Origin: Edolisoma coerulescens
Lineage: Eukaryota > Chordata > Aves > Passeriformes > Campephagidae
DNA: 64,000 bases
Assembly (NCBI GenBank): GCA_013397115.1
Contig: VWZW01004118.1
Span: 21,103 to 85,102, forward strand
Direction: 5' to 3'
Below, one piece after another: positions 1-15,300 of this stretch. How positions within the stretch are numbered: the stretch's first letter is position 1; every line of letters begins with the position of its first letter. Made by a program: the position numbers and the translations under genes. A model generated the notes under the pieces. That model was not told where the DNA came from. It saw only the letters and a list, made by a program, of their open reading frames with translations, and ran no database searches.

Positions 1-191
1 TAGGCTGCTGCTTCCTGTTTGGAAAAGTGAAAATGCAAGGTGACATCAGTTTCAAAAATGCCAAACAGAACTCCTGATGCACTGAAGGGGTGTCATTCTA
101 CCAGCCATAGTAAGTCAGCATTTGTATTTTCTAGTATGTATCACAGAGATCTACACAGCTTAGAATATTTAGATAAATTAAACTGTCTTAC
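1..191 (-). other. MRPS27: MRPS27 intron 10, partial
   Basis: This sequence follows the exon 10 donor on the minus strand. No further exon or acceptor with a family match is visible before the window edge. Confidence 0.8.
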
Positions 192-347
192 CTTGAATCG
201 GCTGTAGTACTCAGGTACTTTAGACTGCTCTGTTTCTTCTGACCCTGCACACTGAGACTTCTGCTCTAATTTCTGAACTTCTTCAGCACATTCTGGATCA
301 GGTTTGGTTTCAAGGACAGACTGTAAAATGGTCTCCAGGGCATCAAT
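192..347 (-). CDS. MRPS27: MRPS27 exon 10, residues ~277-328
   Basis: This 156-nt exon lies between GTTCAG and AAG|GTAAGA and is 52 codons in phase 0. It encodes an acidic, Gln/Glu-rich stretch (EEVQKLEQKSQ, GSEETEQSKVPEYYSRFK) that aligns with human EETEQSKLPQYLERFK and is more divergent upstream of it. The remaining C-terminal exon or exons lie before position 1. Confidence 0.93.
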
Positions 348-3300
348 CTGAACAATCATATTTGTCATGGTTAGCATAAAGAGTTTGGAAATACAATCTA
401 AGTAACACAACTGTCATGTATTCAAACAGCTTCATGAATAACCTTGTATTTTGAGATGACTTCTGTATATGCTAAACAGAAAACCAAATTCTAAAAGGAA
501 ATGAGACAATCTTTGAAGAATTTTGTACTGTGCTTGGGATCTTGGAGTGTGCGGTTCTCACAGTCATTGCATTGCTTCTTGGGCTCTACTACTGGATACG
601 TACAGAGATGCAGCATTAGTAAAGAATGAGCAAGAACCTTCTTTTACAAGTTCTTAGTTGTTCACTGAACAAAGTAAAAAGTATCCCTGTACAGATAGCA
701 CTTCTAGGTACTACTAGCATTTACTATTTTTAGAGTATCAGTATGCAGATGGATAGGATCTTCTATGGACCTGTTGTACCAGAGACAGATACAGCCTCGT
801 TTCAACACCAGGATGTTTGTCTACAACCCAGAGCAAGATGAGGAGTTCCTTAATTTGTCTAGGGTTTGTAACCAGAAAAAATCACCAGTGTAGTAAGCTG
901 AGTTCTTCAGACTTGGAATAAGAAAGATGCCTCCAAAACCACACACACAAAGAGGTAACTTAAAATGGTGGAAGTTGCAGATGTAACCTGTTTTGTACTG
1001 TCCAATATTACACTGAGAAGCTTCAGAAAACAGAGCAACATGTAGGAATACCTGCTGAGCAGCGCCCTGGACTTTTGTTTGTCAGGGGAGACTGCAAGCT
1101 TAGTAGTGACCTGAGCAAAAGGGAGGCTCCCATCACCAGAGACACTTTCAGGAAAAAGTACCAGGAAGAGGAGGAGAGACTTCAGTGATGTTCCTATGCT
1201 CCAGCCCACGTGGTAGTGACATCCTAAGTTACTCCTAAGCTGTCTGATTCCAGGATCAGCCTGATTCCCCACAGCACTCCTAAGCTCCAAGTCCCTTAGT
1301 TAGTGCTGACCTCATAAATGGACAGAATCTACCCATCCTCCCTGACTGAGGGCAGTACAAACCTTCTAGAAATCACTCTGTTGGCTTTTTGGACCAGTAC
1401 CAATCAGGACATCATCGGAGGGCACAGAACACACACAATCAGCCATGAGAGTAAGAAGATGTGATAGTTCATCTTTACTGCTAAGAAATATGTCTCTGAG
1501 TGGTTTCAAAAACTTGAGAAACAAAGGTGTCCTCCCATCCCCACAGACATGTGTTTCCTGTGACACAGACCCACATGTCTCTAAAGAAAGGGCAAGGCTT
1601 AGAAAACATACGTAAATGGTCTGCAGCAATAACACACACTCATCACCAAGGACATGCCAGTAGACATTATCACTGGCTCATCAACTGAAGCAGTGATTCT
1701 GTTCTAAACATTATTTCTCCTGTCTTGTAAAGGCTTCCGAACTTTGCAGGGAAAAACTTCTTTTCATTAACAAGGCACAGAATACACGGGTTTTACTTGT
1801 TTGTTTAATATGAAATTCCCCTTGTTCAGTGGGTTATAGCCTTTATACTTACAGCCTCTTTACAGATTCTGATGTTCCCTGACAACGAAGCCACATTCTC
1901 CATCACTTGCAAGGCTCTATTCAAATATCCAGGTGTCCACATCAGTGGCATTAGATTGTATACAGCTCTTAATCCTTTAGTCAACTCCACCTTCCCTGTG
2001 TTAAGAACACACTTTATTGTTAGTGCTTCAACATCTGAGTCTTAATGGAACCAGTATTGGTTGGCTCTGGTTTCTAGAAGTGACAGCAAGTGTCTTGGCT
2101 TCTGTGGTAAAAAGAACACAGTTCTACAAAGTTGCTCTGGTAGAACTTCCATAGCCTTATTTTATTAAGGTGCCTTATTTTCGCTCAACTTCACGTAATT
2201 ATGTGCATGTTTCTGGTACCTCCCCATTCCCCCTCACCCAGAAATTTTGCCCAGATGGAAAGGAGAGTAAGTGGCCAGGTCTTCTGGTTGTCTGGCTTTG
2301 TACCAGCAGCTTGTAGAAGGATGTCTGAAGATCTCAGACAAATGTCTCCTTAGCTTTCAGCTCACTGTGGAGCACGTGTGCACTAAATCTGATTCTCTGG
2401 ATTTACCTCTGTGGCCTCTAGGGTTTACTCACCCATAACAGCACATGTTATGGCTAAGTACTCAGCTTAGTACCCCTGTTTCAGCTGAGGCTTCCTAAGA
2501 ATAAATACAGGACATCTGCCAAAAAGGAAATTCTGGTTCTTGATTAAGACAATCTGTGCAACAAGGTGTTCATTGATTTTAGCAGGACCTGTGATGTACT
2601 GCACCACTTAAATTGTGGCTTTTCTTCTGACAGTAATTACCTGAGAACATGAAACTCCATAACATGTTAGAGGAAATGCACGCCACATTGTAGTTGATGC
2701 AATTTACAATGATTGTCACTCTTAGGCTTTGATTTTGTTATTGTCAGCATAACAGATGATACCTCTTCAAGTGTAGCTTACAGGAGCTGTGGCCAAGCTC
2801 TCAATCCAATTTGCACTCTGGCTATAATGACACAAAACTATGAAAGACACCTTCTTTACATGGAAGAGAACAATTTAGGAAAAGGAAGGTAATAAGCGCA
2901 CAGACAAAGTCTATGGATCATGGCTAAATTAAAACAGCTGAGGTGCTTGAGGCCGCTCTGTGCCCGTAGACATCTTTTAGTCTCTCAGAGGTCAGTCCCA
3001 TTAGTGTCAACAAGACTTTGGAATATGCGACGTAACAGTAAATAGCTTTTGATCCACTGAATGTCAATGTCATGGAAAAAGCACTATTGCTCTCAGACAA
3101 GAGTGAAGTGCATTTTTGAAATACAGCCACTACTCCACCAATCTATATGACATTTAAAACTCTCCAAACTGAATGCCAGCTGGACACTAAGTCCCCATTT
3201 GTATGAGTATCTCCACTGAATTACAAACTACAGCACTATGAAAAATCCTGCTTTCAAATTAGCTTTCACATTTATCCCCCTTTTTGACTGAAAATGAATT

Positions 3301-6300
3301 TTTTCATTTACAGTCACGATAAATGCAAACCAGCATCCTAACTCTGCCACCACACATCATATTTTGAGGAGACATTTTAAAACAAATTCACTTTTTATTA
3401 CCCTCAATAATGCAGTAATGAAACAAAAATTAAAAATAAATCGTTGATTACTTACTTTCTAGTAAATAATTATTTTGTAGAGAAGAACAAAACCTAACTG
3501 TACTATATTCCAATAAAGATTTAGAGGAAATTCAAGAATTGCTTGCCCATTTCCCTTTCCTCCAATTCTGAATATACTCTGCCCTAACTTCTCTTTAATA
3601 CTATATAGCAAGTTATTAACAGTGAAGACTTCTTAACAGATATAGGATAAAGGCACTGCTATCTGCTATTCACAACCCAAACATTTACAGTGACTAGTAA
3701 AAGTTTTAAACATAGTGTTTTCCAGGCTGTGCCCTCCCATCTTCCTAAGGTTTAAAGATTATTTTAAGACACTCACTAACCAGGAAAAGAGTCTATTGTC
3801 CGTAACCTTAAATCTGTGTCATGGAAATCTGTACTTTAGGGTATTTTTTAAAAATTTGTTTGTCAACCAACAAACCAATCCCACCGTTACTTAAGAATAT
3901 CTTCTCCCTTTCAGAATCTAACCCAAACCTGCAGGGAGCCCTAAAGTTGGTTTTGAAGCTGTCTGATGAATCAAATTCAAGTCAGTTCTACCCTCCAGGC
4001 TTACAAAACTGGTTCACTCATAACTCTGAAACTGTCCTTCCACTATTTCTTTTTTTTTCTTTTCCTTCTCCTTGATTACATTTTAATAAAGCAAAGATGC
4101 CAGTTTAATTCAGCCACTGAAGACAAGAGGGAAAAGCTGACAATGAGGGAGGTAAAACTTACCAAGGAATGTATAGCCATAGAGCCGGGAACTAAAACCC
4201 ACAGTGTTACTTTGCTTTAGACCCGTAAGCAACAGCGATGCTCCAAGATTTCTCTCTTCTTCCCACTGCAAATAATGTACAAACTAAGCAAGTGCTCCTT
4301 AACAAACATGAACATAAAATGGCAGCAAAGACAGCATGCATGGCTTTCATCACGCCTTAGCAATAAAGTAAAGAATCATTAAACATGTCCAGTGTTCAGT
4401 TACAGTACGTCTGTCCTGAGGAACAGTACAAATTGTACTGAGGAACAACCCTCTTCCCAGAAGACTGTAAAATGTGAGTGGTTGAAATGTTGCATGGAAG
4501 TTCTCCTTACTATGCCTATCCCTACCTCTTAAATCAAACACAGAAAACTGGTGCTGAGCATTATGAGACATTGAATGGCACTTTGAATGGTGTATACAAA
4601 TAAAAATATTATTTCATTGCTGTACTTGGATGGGATTACTTCAAAATGCATATTAAGTAAGTCACAGCCATATAAATAAGCTTGCCTTAAACATGTCTTA
4701 TGTTCACACCACCCTTGCTTGCACATTCAGCTTTCATGAAACACTACACATACGGACAAATGCTTATCTCTGCAGTAAGGATATGCAAACATGGACAAAC
4801 ACAATGGAAAAATGAGATTTTCATCCCTTTGCTTTTCACATACAAGTGACTAAGCATACTTGATTTCTAGGGAATGAAGAGAATTCAATAGGGTAAATGC
4901 GCTTTTCTCTTCTATGGTGAAAACTGAAATTACAACCCAGTTGGATAAAACCTGAAGCACCTGTAAAATGCATTTTGGAAGATGCTTCATGTAACACAGA
5001 TGGAGGCTTCAAGCATTTTCCTTATACATGACAAAATGCTACTGAAGGCTTGTGCCAAACTACACAGAAAATAGCTTCTTACAGAGATCATGGCAGAGCC
5101 CTTTACTGACTGAGCCCCTTCTCCAAAGGTAGAATAATGCCACTTCCAAGACCCTGAACTGTCATTTTGGCCTCAAGCAAGCAAGCTGTAAATAATAAAC
5201 CCGTAATCCTTGGAGACAGGAGAAATGTAACAAATTTAATTTTAAAACAAATATGTGTAAGAAGCAATAGACCCAAAGCCAAATGGGATACTAAAAAACC
5301 TAGTAAAAATGCTTTATAATACTGCAACGTCACCATTATCAAGCTCTAATGGTGAGCAATACTCAGCTTAACAGGGTCCTATACAATAGGTGACACAGTT
5401 TTTTTGGTGGTAATTGATAAGAGCCCGCTTTGAACTGAAGTTTCAATTCACATCCTTCAAATGGGCATACCTTACATCTAAAAATCCCAACACACCCTCC
5501 TTTTCAGAGAAAGGAGCAAAAGGGGTGACAAGTGATTTGATGGTTTTCATACTTTGCTGTTTCTTTCTTCCTTTCTTTCTTCTGCAGTTGCAAAAACAAT
5601 GAGAAAATGAAGTACCTTTTCCCCAGGTAAACTTAGGGGAAATAAAATATATTCATGATTGAATGTCCAACTGACTGCACCACAACACTCAGAAGCAGAG
5701 GCTCTGTGTATCATTCTGAGTGTGGTCAGCTTACCATATGTTCAGACTTGGTTGCCAGGTACTGGTATAAAACATAGAGAGAAAGAAGCTGTGTTGATAA
5801 TTCATCAAAACTTTCTTGGAGCATGATCTCTGTTACTATTGACATAGCATCTATGGAGGAAAACAATACATTATCAGCATAGCTCCCAATAAATATCTCC
5901 CTTTTGCACCCACTCATGTTGACAGATACTTCATTGCTGTAGTATGCTTTGAAATAGTTAGGGGAGAAAGTTAAACATTTCTTACAACTAGAATACACCT
6001 AGAGAATTAGGCTTATTCATTTGGGCTGTTCAAACACTGCAAGAAAGAAGAATGGGTTGAATAGCATGAAACTACAGCCAAGGAACTCTCAAAATCATCT
6101 TAGCTCTCCACACTCCAGTTGGCGCTTCTTTCCTCAGCTCTTTAGTCATTAACATCAAAAAAATTTAAAATTATTTCTTTGCTCTTGTGTTTTGATTACT
6201 AAAAAGAGAAGACTGGCTTAACTTCACTAGCCTTAGGGTGACAGGAGAGTACAAAGGAGCAGAAATGTCACAGATCACCCACAGTGGTCTCTGTATTCAG

Positions 6301-9300
6301 CAAACAATGCTCTGGAGGAGGTCTGCAGGGAGCTCTTCCAGTGACACTCCCCGTCAGAAAGGACAGTTTGTTAAAAAGGCCTTCATCTTCACACACAAAA
6401 GAAATATGAATAAAATAAGGGGGAATTAAAAGATGGGAGTGTGTCTCAAAATAAAATAAATACATGTTCTAATTTGTCATTTAGCAAAATCTTTCAGTTC
6501 CTTTCAGTTTTCTGTTTTATAAGAGCTTTACGCAAAGGAAAGTCTACAGTACTAGAAAACTTGAAGTGAAATTAAAATCTTAAATATCTGTCATCAAACA
6601 TGAGAGGATTACTCATCCAAACACTTCAACAGTCAACAATGAAAGGTAGTCCCAATATGACAATTCAGCACAGCTGGCTTGCTCCACTGACAGACAGAAG
6701 GCCTACACAAACAGTTTAGATACATAGCTTTTTCAACAGCCTAATGTATGGAAGATGAATACCAATACGTATTTTGATTCTGGTAACACTCTAATTAATT
6801 GTCACTAATAACTCCTATGATACCATTAGCACATACATCAGACTTGTAACTGAAGAAGATGGTTTACACTTGGAATAGGTTTAATAACAGGAAAAACTGT
6901 GAATCACACAAGTTTCAAAACCCTAACATGAATAAAGTCCCAACAAAAACAAGTCATAAACATGCAGAAAAATACTTCAAAGGAAGGTGAAGTTGTGTTT
7001 TATGATGAATTCAGAAAAAATATGGCTACGAGTTTTCAGTTCAAAAAAAAGCTCTGCAAATATAAGAGCATACAACTAAGGAAGCAGTATTGGTATGTAT
7101 TTTGTTACCTTCATATTTCTTCTGCTTTATAAAGCAATCCAACAAAATATTGAATGTAAAATTATCTGGAAAAATTCCATACTGAACCTGAAAAAAAGAA
7201 GGAAAAAAAGTTCAGTGTGCAAATGTGCTGTTCAAATCTTCCCAAGCACAGCACTGTAGATACCAGAAAGAGCAGAACCATGGCACTGCACACTGATGCA
7301 ATGTACAGTCAAGCAACACAAGATATTAGCATGACTCCTGTGATGTAGGCCCTCCAACTTCTGATGCACTGCATTTGTTTTGGCATTTTACCTGAGCCTT
7401 TGGGAACAGGAATGGCACTGCCTATCACGTTATTATGCCTCTCCTGCATCTAGCGTGTTTTGGACATCAATGCTATTTAAAAACTAAAAGCTTTCTGAAG
7501 AAAAGAGTATTTAAAAGCTGTAAAAAGGCTATAGCTAAAATTCAAGTGCAACAGTAATTTTAATTTTGACAAAGAAATCTGAACTTAAAACCACAGTCTA
7601 TGGGACCTGGCTACAACAGGAGCTCCTGTCAAGCCACACTTGAACCAAAAAGCCCATCAAATATATTTGTGTCTTTTTCTTGGTAAAACTTACCTTGTTT
7701 TTTATTGTGTATAAGGCTTTATCTTGAGCGCCGTATTTTAAGCACTGTCTGATCCAGCTGTGAATGGTCCAGTCTCTCAAGTACCAGGAATTTGGGCTAT
7801 GCCGAAACCTAAAGATGATAAAATAGTTTGGATGACAATATGACTCGGCTATCACAGAAACAAATTCTGTAATCAACAAACTTTGAGTTTCAAAACCTCA
7901 CCATTCATGAACTCAAGATATAAATTTTTCTCCATGTTTGACTTTGCAGTCAATCACTGCCCTCTAAAGAACTCCAGATAGCCCTTTCAAGCAAGAGAAA
8001 CAAAACTTTGACACACTAATAGTATGTACAAAGGGGAATCTGACCTTTCCACAAACGCATAATATTTAAACTTCTCACTTCCCAGAAAGCCTACTGCTTT
8101 TCTCCTGAAAAAATGAGTACCAAAAAATAACAGTTTGGTATATTTATGAAGGCCAACTGAGACTGGTATAAATGCTGTAGTATTTTTTAACCTTGTCCTT
8201 GTGATTGTATAAGATTGTATCGTATAACATTTTGATGTATAATATTTCTGGTCTTGTCAAAGAGATACGACTGATGACATCAGCAAGTATCAGAATTACA
8301 TCAAAATATACCTGCGTCTGAAACTTTGGAGCTTGTATAATCTGGTGTGTCCCACCCTCTCTAAATCATGCCTCACTTCACCACTTAAGAATTCATCATG
8401 CCTCAGCACAGGTCATCCCTGGGCTGCTGCATGCTCCATTTGCCTTAGAAATGCTTCATCAGTGAAGCATACCTCATGCACAGGGAATCTCTGCTGGAGA
8501 GCCCTTCCCTGCCCCTCTGCACTGGTTTAACCTATTCTGAGACACCTCATGCCATGGCTTCAGCAGTCTTCCAAAGCAACCCACTCCAGTACTCAACCAA
8601 TTTGTAAAATCAAATACTTTTGACTTCTTTTCATCCTTATTCAGCTATATGAGCTTTGCTCTGTATTGGAAGAAATGGTGACAAAGAGCACACAGAGCTT
8701 TAGTTCTGGCAAACACTCAAACATCAGTGAAAAGTTCAGTGGTAGGAGCTGCTACCTTGGTCCTGAGCTGAATTTCACACCCCCATGTGAAGAGATGCAT
8801 GCAATCTTTCGCAATTCAAACGAAAACTGATCTCACTCCCCAGCACAGAAGTGACTGCCTCTTTCTGTAAAGAACACCGATGACTGAGCTGGGCTCATGT
8901 GCAGATGCTTGCAGCCCCAAGCCAAGCTACAGCACCATTTAGAGGCAGAGCTGACTCTTCCATCTGAGTGAGCATGCTTTCCAGAACGTTTATCAGATTA
9001 ACGTGGCCACCAACCCTCTTTCCCCCTCAGTAAATCTCTTGTCTATCACCGGGGGCTACACAGATGACCAAGCCTGGAGAAGTACTGCAGCCTAGAGAGC
9101 CTTCAGAACGAAGAAGACAGCTATGCCAAAAGTGGAGCTAAACAACTACAGAGTCTAAATACACGTGTTTGTAAGTGGCATATGAAATCACCCCCTTAAA
9201 TGAGAATTTAATAGAAAAAGAAAAGCATGCTTTGAATACTAAATTACAAGCATCCATTCTGTTGCTATAATTGCTTTCCATTTTCTTCCCTCTGGAGTTC

Positions 9301-12300
9301 AAATACTGGGGAGTTTTTGAACTCAAATACTGGAGTTCAAATTTGCTTTCATTAAAGTCCCGTATCGTGGACAAATGCTTTCAGGAAGTATCAATTAAAG
9401 GAATCTGGATTTAATCACGCTTTGATTTAAAAATCATCTAATTGCTACAGATTCTTTCACCAGCCATTTAAGAAAGGTCAAGCTGGAATATCAGCACCCA
9501 GCAATAAAGCTGCCAACAGTTTCAATAAATGGTTAATATTGTTTCACAGGTGGAAAACAACAGACTTCTCTTTCAGAAAACATAACACTGATGCTCTCAA
9601 ACACTTGGGCTTTCTATTGACACAATCTTTGCAAATGAAAAGCAAGTATTCAAAAAACAATAAAAAAAACCCCAATGAGCTGTTTTTAATGCATTTGAAT
9701 ACTCAACTTTTTCCAGAGCTCTATTTATTCTCTTGAGTACACCACAGTGAAAGAGAGAGAGCACTCCAAGACCTCCTGCACCTTGGGATTGCTACAGCTT
9801 ACTGTAATGAAAGCTTCTAGGTTTCAAAGTAAAACTGGACTTGGACAGCAAAAGGCCTAACAGGGATGCAATATGATCTAGAAACAGAATGAAGCTGATC
9901 CTCAATCAATACTCTTTGCTGGAACCAATATGCACAAAATCCAGAGGCATGTTTTCGTGAGTGTGTGTATGACAACCACAGGATCTTTCAGACATAATTA
10001 CTGTATGTATGTTACTCTTAAGATCTTTATGCTGATCTTTATGCTCAGATCAGGTCTCGCCTGCCCTAGGTGCTATGCAAATGAAAAGCATACAGCTTCT
10101 CAACCAAGTAATTTTCAAGTTAATTCTAACAATTAACTACGAATCAGTTGCACGAGAATGAAGAGAGGGGACTGGTGCATGAACGCAATATATATATTGA
10201 ATACATGCACAAGATCCCTGAACATTATACCCTTCCATTAATCCATGATGTGGTAGAAGAATTGGAAGTGAGAGGGAAACAACTACACTGCAACCTTTAA
10301 TTGTTTCTGATCCATATAATGCTGGAATAAACTCTGTCTCTATTGTACTAGCTGAGAAGAGAAACCAACAGAGTATCTGTTTTTTACAGTTAACCTACAT
10401 AAACCAACCAAATGCTGTGGCAGGCACTGGTATTTGAAATGGAATCAGGAAAAAGAGGAGGCTGCTCATCATTTTGACAAGCATTAACATCTTCCTCCTT
10501 CTCTTTGTCCACCAAACAGGATATAATTAAGCAAGGCAATATGTTCAGGGACAGATGAAAAGACAGAAGGAAGTTAAAACTACAGAAAAAAGAGGATTCA
10601 GAATGAATTAAATAAAGGAAGTCTCTAGCAACTGCTATGTGTTTAATGGAAAGACCAGAAGGTTATCTTGCCTAGTGCTGAAACTCATTTTTCTGAGAAC
10701 TAATAAAAACCTGAGAAGCCCAAGATTCTTATAATGTGTTCAGAAAAGACAAGAAGCAACTGTAACAGTATTAGGGAAGCTCTCTGTTGGTACACTTCAA
10801 TGTTAATAGCTAAAGAATCAATATGGTCATCCTTCCAGTCACTGAACTGAGAACATCTGCCTCCACAGGGAATAAAAAGAGAAATACCTGTAATACAAGG
10901 AGATCCTGAAATATCAAGGTCATTGTGAATCTAACAGCACACAATGCAATACTCTAGAATTCTCTTTATTTTGAAAAGTCGTTCCAATGATGCAGTCCAG
11001 AAACTTGATTTTCACTAACAGTTGCTTTGTACTTGCAAAATGATTATATCTTGGAAGAGATACAAGGAGTGTACAGCCTCAGTACAAGCAACCCAAACAT
11101 TTTTAGCCAACCAATTGCTCACAAATAGGCCAGCACATTGGGCTAAGAATACACTGTCAGTTTACTAAGCTACCGCATAAAGCCCTACTGCCCATTATTT
11201 ACAACAGTGCTGGGGTGCTCATGCTGTGTGAAAGAAACCAAACAATAAAAAAATTTAACAGATGCTGAGACTGCTTCATGATGCACTGTACGACTACAGC
11301 AAGCATTACTTATTTATTATTGGTGCCCTCACACACTGCAGAAAAGCTGAATTCCTGCCCTATTCATTTATTTCAGTCTTGCAACTTTGTTTGGTGCCAT
11401 CAAGTGCTTATGCACTCCAGTGCTGCTTTCACACACTCTGTCTTCTCAAGGGAAGTAATACAGCAAACCTGAAAGCAAAGAGAACCACCCCTTGCTGGTC
11501 TGCATTCTTTCCCCTAGGTTTGGTAGAGGGGAGTTCATTGCTTTGGGGACAGTCACAAATGAGGAAGATGGTGAAGGAAAATCTGCTGAAAAGAAGAGAA
11601 AGTGCTGTAGAAGTAACATATCATGAGGAAGAGTTCTGCTCTTCCTGGTAGTATAGAGGGAAAGCCAGCTCAGCAGATCGGTTCCAATTCTTTGCTGATC
11701 ACAAGTTCCATTTTGTACTCTGTGGCTTTCTTAAGGGCCAGTCCAATTCCTGGTACTCCCAGAAGCTATCCTTGTGCAAGACACTATTTCTTCTCCTCCC
11801 CATTCTCCCCTGATCTGTGAAACAGAAAGAAGAGACCCTTCCTTTTTCTACCTTTACCTGACCTAATGAGAAAGTACCTTGTAATCATCCATACATCCTA
11901 CACTTCCTATCTCTCTTCTTTTAGAACTAGAGAGAAATACGGGTCTGCAGGTTCATATACTTTCATAGGAAGCAAGAGTGCCAGATTTCTCCTCATCCAC
12001 TTAAAATTCTAAATATAGTATGAAATATCTCTGCAAACTAGGAAGAAGCTCTCTCAATGGAATGAATCCAAAGCAACTCCACATTTTACACGAGTCATAC
12101 AGGACTGAGAAGCATCTTAGCTATGCCATGTTCTTTTCTTCCCAGGCACATTTTTTCAGCTACAGTGCATAATGATCAAATGGATTCCAGGCAGGCTTAG
12201 CTTAGAAACTGGAAGGCTGTCACCCAAAACTCTCCCTTTGTTTGTCATTTCAAGCCACAGGCCTTGGGGAAAACCATCTACATTTTAAATGGACCCAGAG

Positions 12301-15300
12301 GCATTGCTCATACATCAGTGTCAAAGAAAACAGGCCTGGAAAAGCAATCATTATTGAAAGAAATTTCCTTTCAAACATGAAGAGAACTTTATTTTTCCAT
12401 CTCTTATTTGCCTGCCATTTTAGCCTTCACCTTTTTTTTGTAAAAATCCTTTAAAATTTTCATATGTAAATCGACCAGTCCTATAGGAAATACCTCACAC
12501 GTTAACTGCCTACACTCAAAAATAGAGAGAACACATTGCTTTTGTGTTGAAATAAAAAACTCAAGTAGTACGTGTACTACAAGAAATTGATTATCAGAAG
12601 CAGTAATAGGACAAGTTAAAAAATTAGACGTGACAGTTGTTACAGAGCACAGTCTAAGGTTGAGGCAGAATCTTACACAAGCAGAAAATTGGTTTGCAGA
12701 CTCCCTGGAAAAAAACCCCACGTTCAGCCCCTATTCTATTTTAATTTTTATTGACTTGCCCCCATCTTTTATTTTGAACTAATTTAACTTGACTGCTTTG
12801 ATGCTAAAATTAATTCTTCTAAATTAAGCTCTCTCCACCTCCACATAAATTCGTATTTCATGCACAGCATTTTTTGTTCAAGATTTGCACAGAGTGCTTA
12901 CACCACTGATGCATGTCTGATGATGGCCCCAAAACAGACCTAAATGATCAGACACGGAGAAACTACAATACAGAACCACAGTCAAACATCAAGGCTGTAC
13001 AGGAAACTTAAAGGCTATTTTTAGTATCAGGTCTTGTTTCATGTTATACCATATTCAGCTTTTATTTGTGTTCACTCCAATGTTACAGGTTTATCTTTTT
13101 CTTAACCCTTAAGCTTAGCAGTAAGACTAGATCTGGAAGAGAAGAAATTTTGGATAGAATTACATACTACACAGTTATTTAGGAAGACTGAGGATATCAC
13201 CCGGCTAACCTCTCTCTTCCAATAACTGAAGGGAGAAAATTCACTATTCAGTAGTTTAAGGGTAGCTACCGCATTGCTTAAAACCACATTCATGCACAGA
13301 AAGCTCAGCTTCACAAAGTCTCTTTCTAACAACAACTATCACACAACATTCACCATACAGCAGCTAGGATGAAGTTTATCCTTTACTGACCTAGCTATTT
13401 CGACAGTTTTTAGTGTTGAGCAAAAAATGACAAGCTGAATTTCTGACACAACAAGCATTTCTGCCCATTGTTGTCTTTTATCACTAAATGCTCTTCCTCC
13501 TTTTGATGAATTTAAGGCACCTTTGAGAGTAATACATAAGGAACAAGCCTTCCTACATTAAAAGAAAAAACAGTATCATCAAAGAGTTGCAGAATCCTAG
13601 ATAAATTTTATAAATTTCAAAATAATGTATGAATGGACAAGCAGTTTATCACAGCATGAAAGAAATGCTATGCTTATACATAAATAGACATAAGGAGCCA
13701 TCACAAAAGAAATAGCATTACAACAGATAAGGAGCCTACGGCAAAGTTTGAAGCAATTTATTGGTATTCCTGGTATTGCAACAGTTCAAACAACTACAGG
13801 TATTCCTGAAAAATACCTGAATTATTTATCAGTCCTTCCATCCAGAGGCAGTAAACATAACAGAACTGCAGTGGAGCTGCTCTTCCAACCTTTTGCCACC
13901 AGGTTACACCAAGTAGCCTTGAACCCCTCTAGAAACAATTGCAAAGCACAAAGCAGGAATCCTTCAGACAACTGGATTAATTCAATATCACACAGGCTCA
14001 CCTTAAATACATCAAACCTTTATTCTAATTAGTTCGTAACCAGACTGAAAAAGCAAAGCCAAGGCTCAAACAACATAACACTCAGTACACTCTCTGTCCC
14101 TGGGAAAACTCTTTGGGGCTGTTAATTGTGTTTCCTAAAAAGCTCCTCTAGTCATGTAGATTCAAAGTCCTTCAGAACGATGCATTCTCCGGCAGAACTC
14201 AAACGGAAGTTCAATTCTAAGAAGAACACAAATCAGGATTACTCTACATCAGCTTGGCTGAACACGCTCTGTGTGCCTAACCTGAAATAAGATGACATCA
14301 GTCACAAGCCTTATCTAGCTAGAAACTAAAGATCTTAACATTTAAAAATCCAGTATCAACACGATTCCTTTTTCTAGGTTAAAGGGAAGGTCACCAGCTA
14401 GCTCACTAGAAATGGACACTTGGGGATCCTCAGCGTGACCTGTAGGTGAAAGAACATAGCTACCAAGAAAAGGTGGTGATGCCTGCTTTGGTTTCATGAA
14501 GAAAGTAAATATATCACATTCAGTTTTATTTCAAATGCAAACTATGAATCAAGTAACCCCACTTTTTGACTTAACAGAATGATGAGGTGAACTGCAATGA
14601 AGGAAACCAAATAAACAGATTTTTGAATACTGTATTTGTATTTTTCTGCTCTTCCCAGGATAATAAGTTACCCACCACCCTTCACCTCTCCCACTCCTTT
14701 TAAAAATGACAGTCGGGAAAAATCCAATTTTCTTCTCACACACACAAAGAATCCGTACTATTTTCACCATAAAGCTGGAATTCACTCAAAGAGCAACAGT
14801 TAAGAAGAAAAGGTAGTGTCATAACAGTAACAATAATAAAAAGCCCAACATCTCCCCAAACTACTGACTGTAAAGGACACAGCTCTCTGTGACAAATACT
14901 TCTGGACTTACAGTTAAAATGATTGGGTTGAATATAAATGTAACTAATACTCTATAGAAAGTATCACAGGCTGAGAAAATACATGGGGAATGATGAGGTG
15001 AGCTGTTACTATAGTGATTCTGATAAGATACTCTCCAGTGCCGTTGCTTCTCCCCACGCAACCATAATAAAGTCTAATTTAAAACCAACTCTTCTATTAA
15101 TTATATCTTTTTCTGGTACCCTGGCATATAAAAACAGACACATTAAGAACCATACAAGATACTACACTTCTTGCTTCAGGGAAATCTTTTTAATCTCAGC
15201 AATTTCTAAGTGCATCGGGATACAACTTGCTGTTTCAAAGCTCAACAAAGGATCAGTTCTGCTGGATTCTTTTACTTGGATCTCTGAAAACTGATTAACA

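Noticed and set aside
907..1290. 127-codon minus-strand frame in MRPS27 intron 9
   Set aside because: It lies wholly inside an intron whose flanking exons join in phase without it, and nothing in it resembles MRPS27 or another family.
11262..11651. 129-codon plus-strand frame in MRPS27 intron 4
   Set aside because: No recognisable family, no conserved motif, overlaps another frame in the same region, and lies deep in a spliced intron of the opposite strand.
14988..15075. C/D box snoRNA-like sequence (TGATGA near 14991)
   Set aside because: There is a C-box-like motif but no suitably placed D box with a terminal stem, so the match is incomplete.
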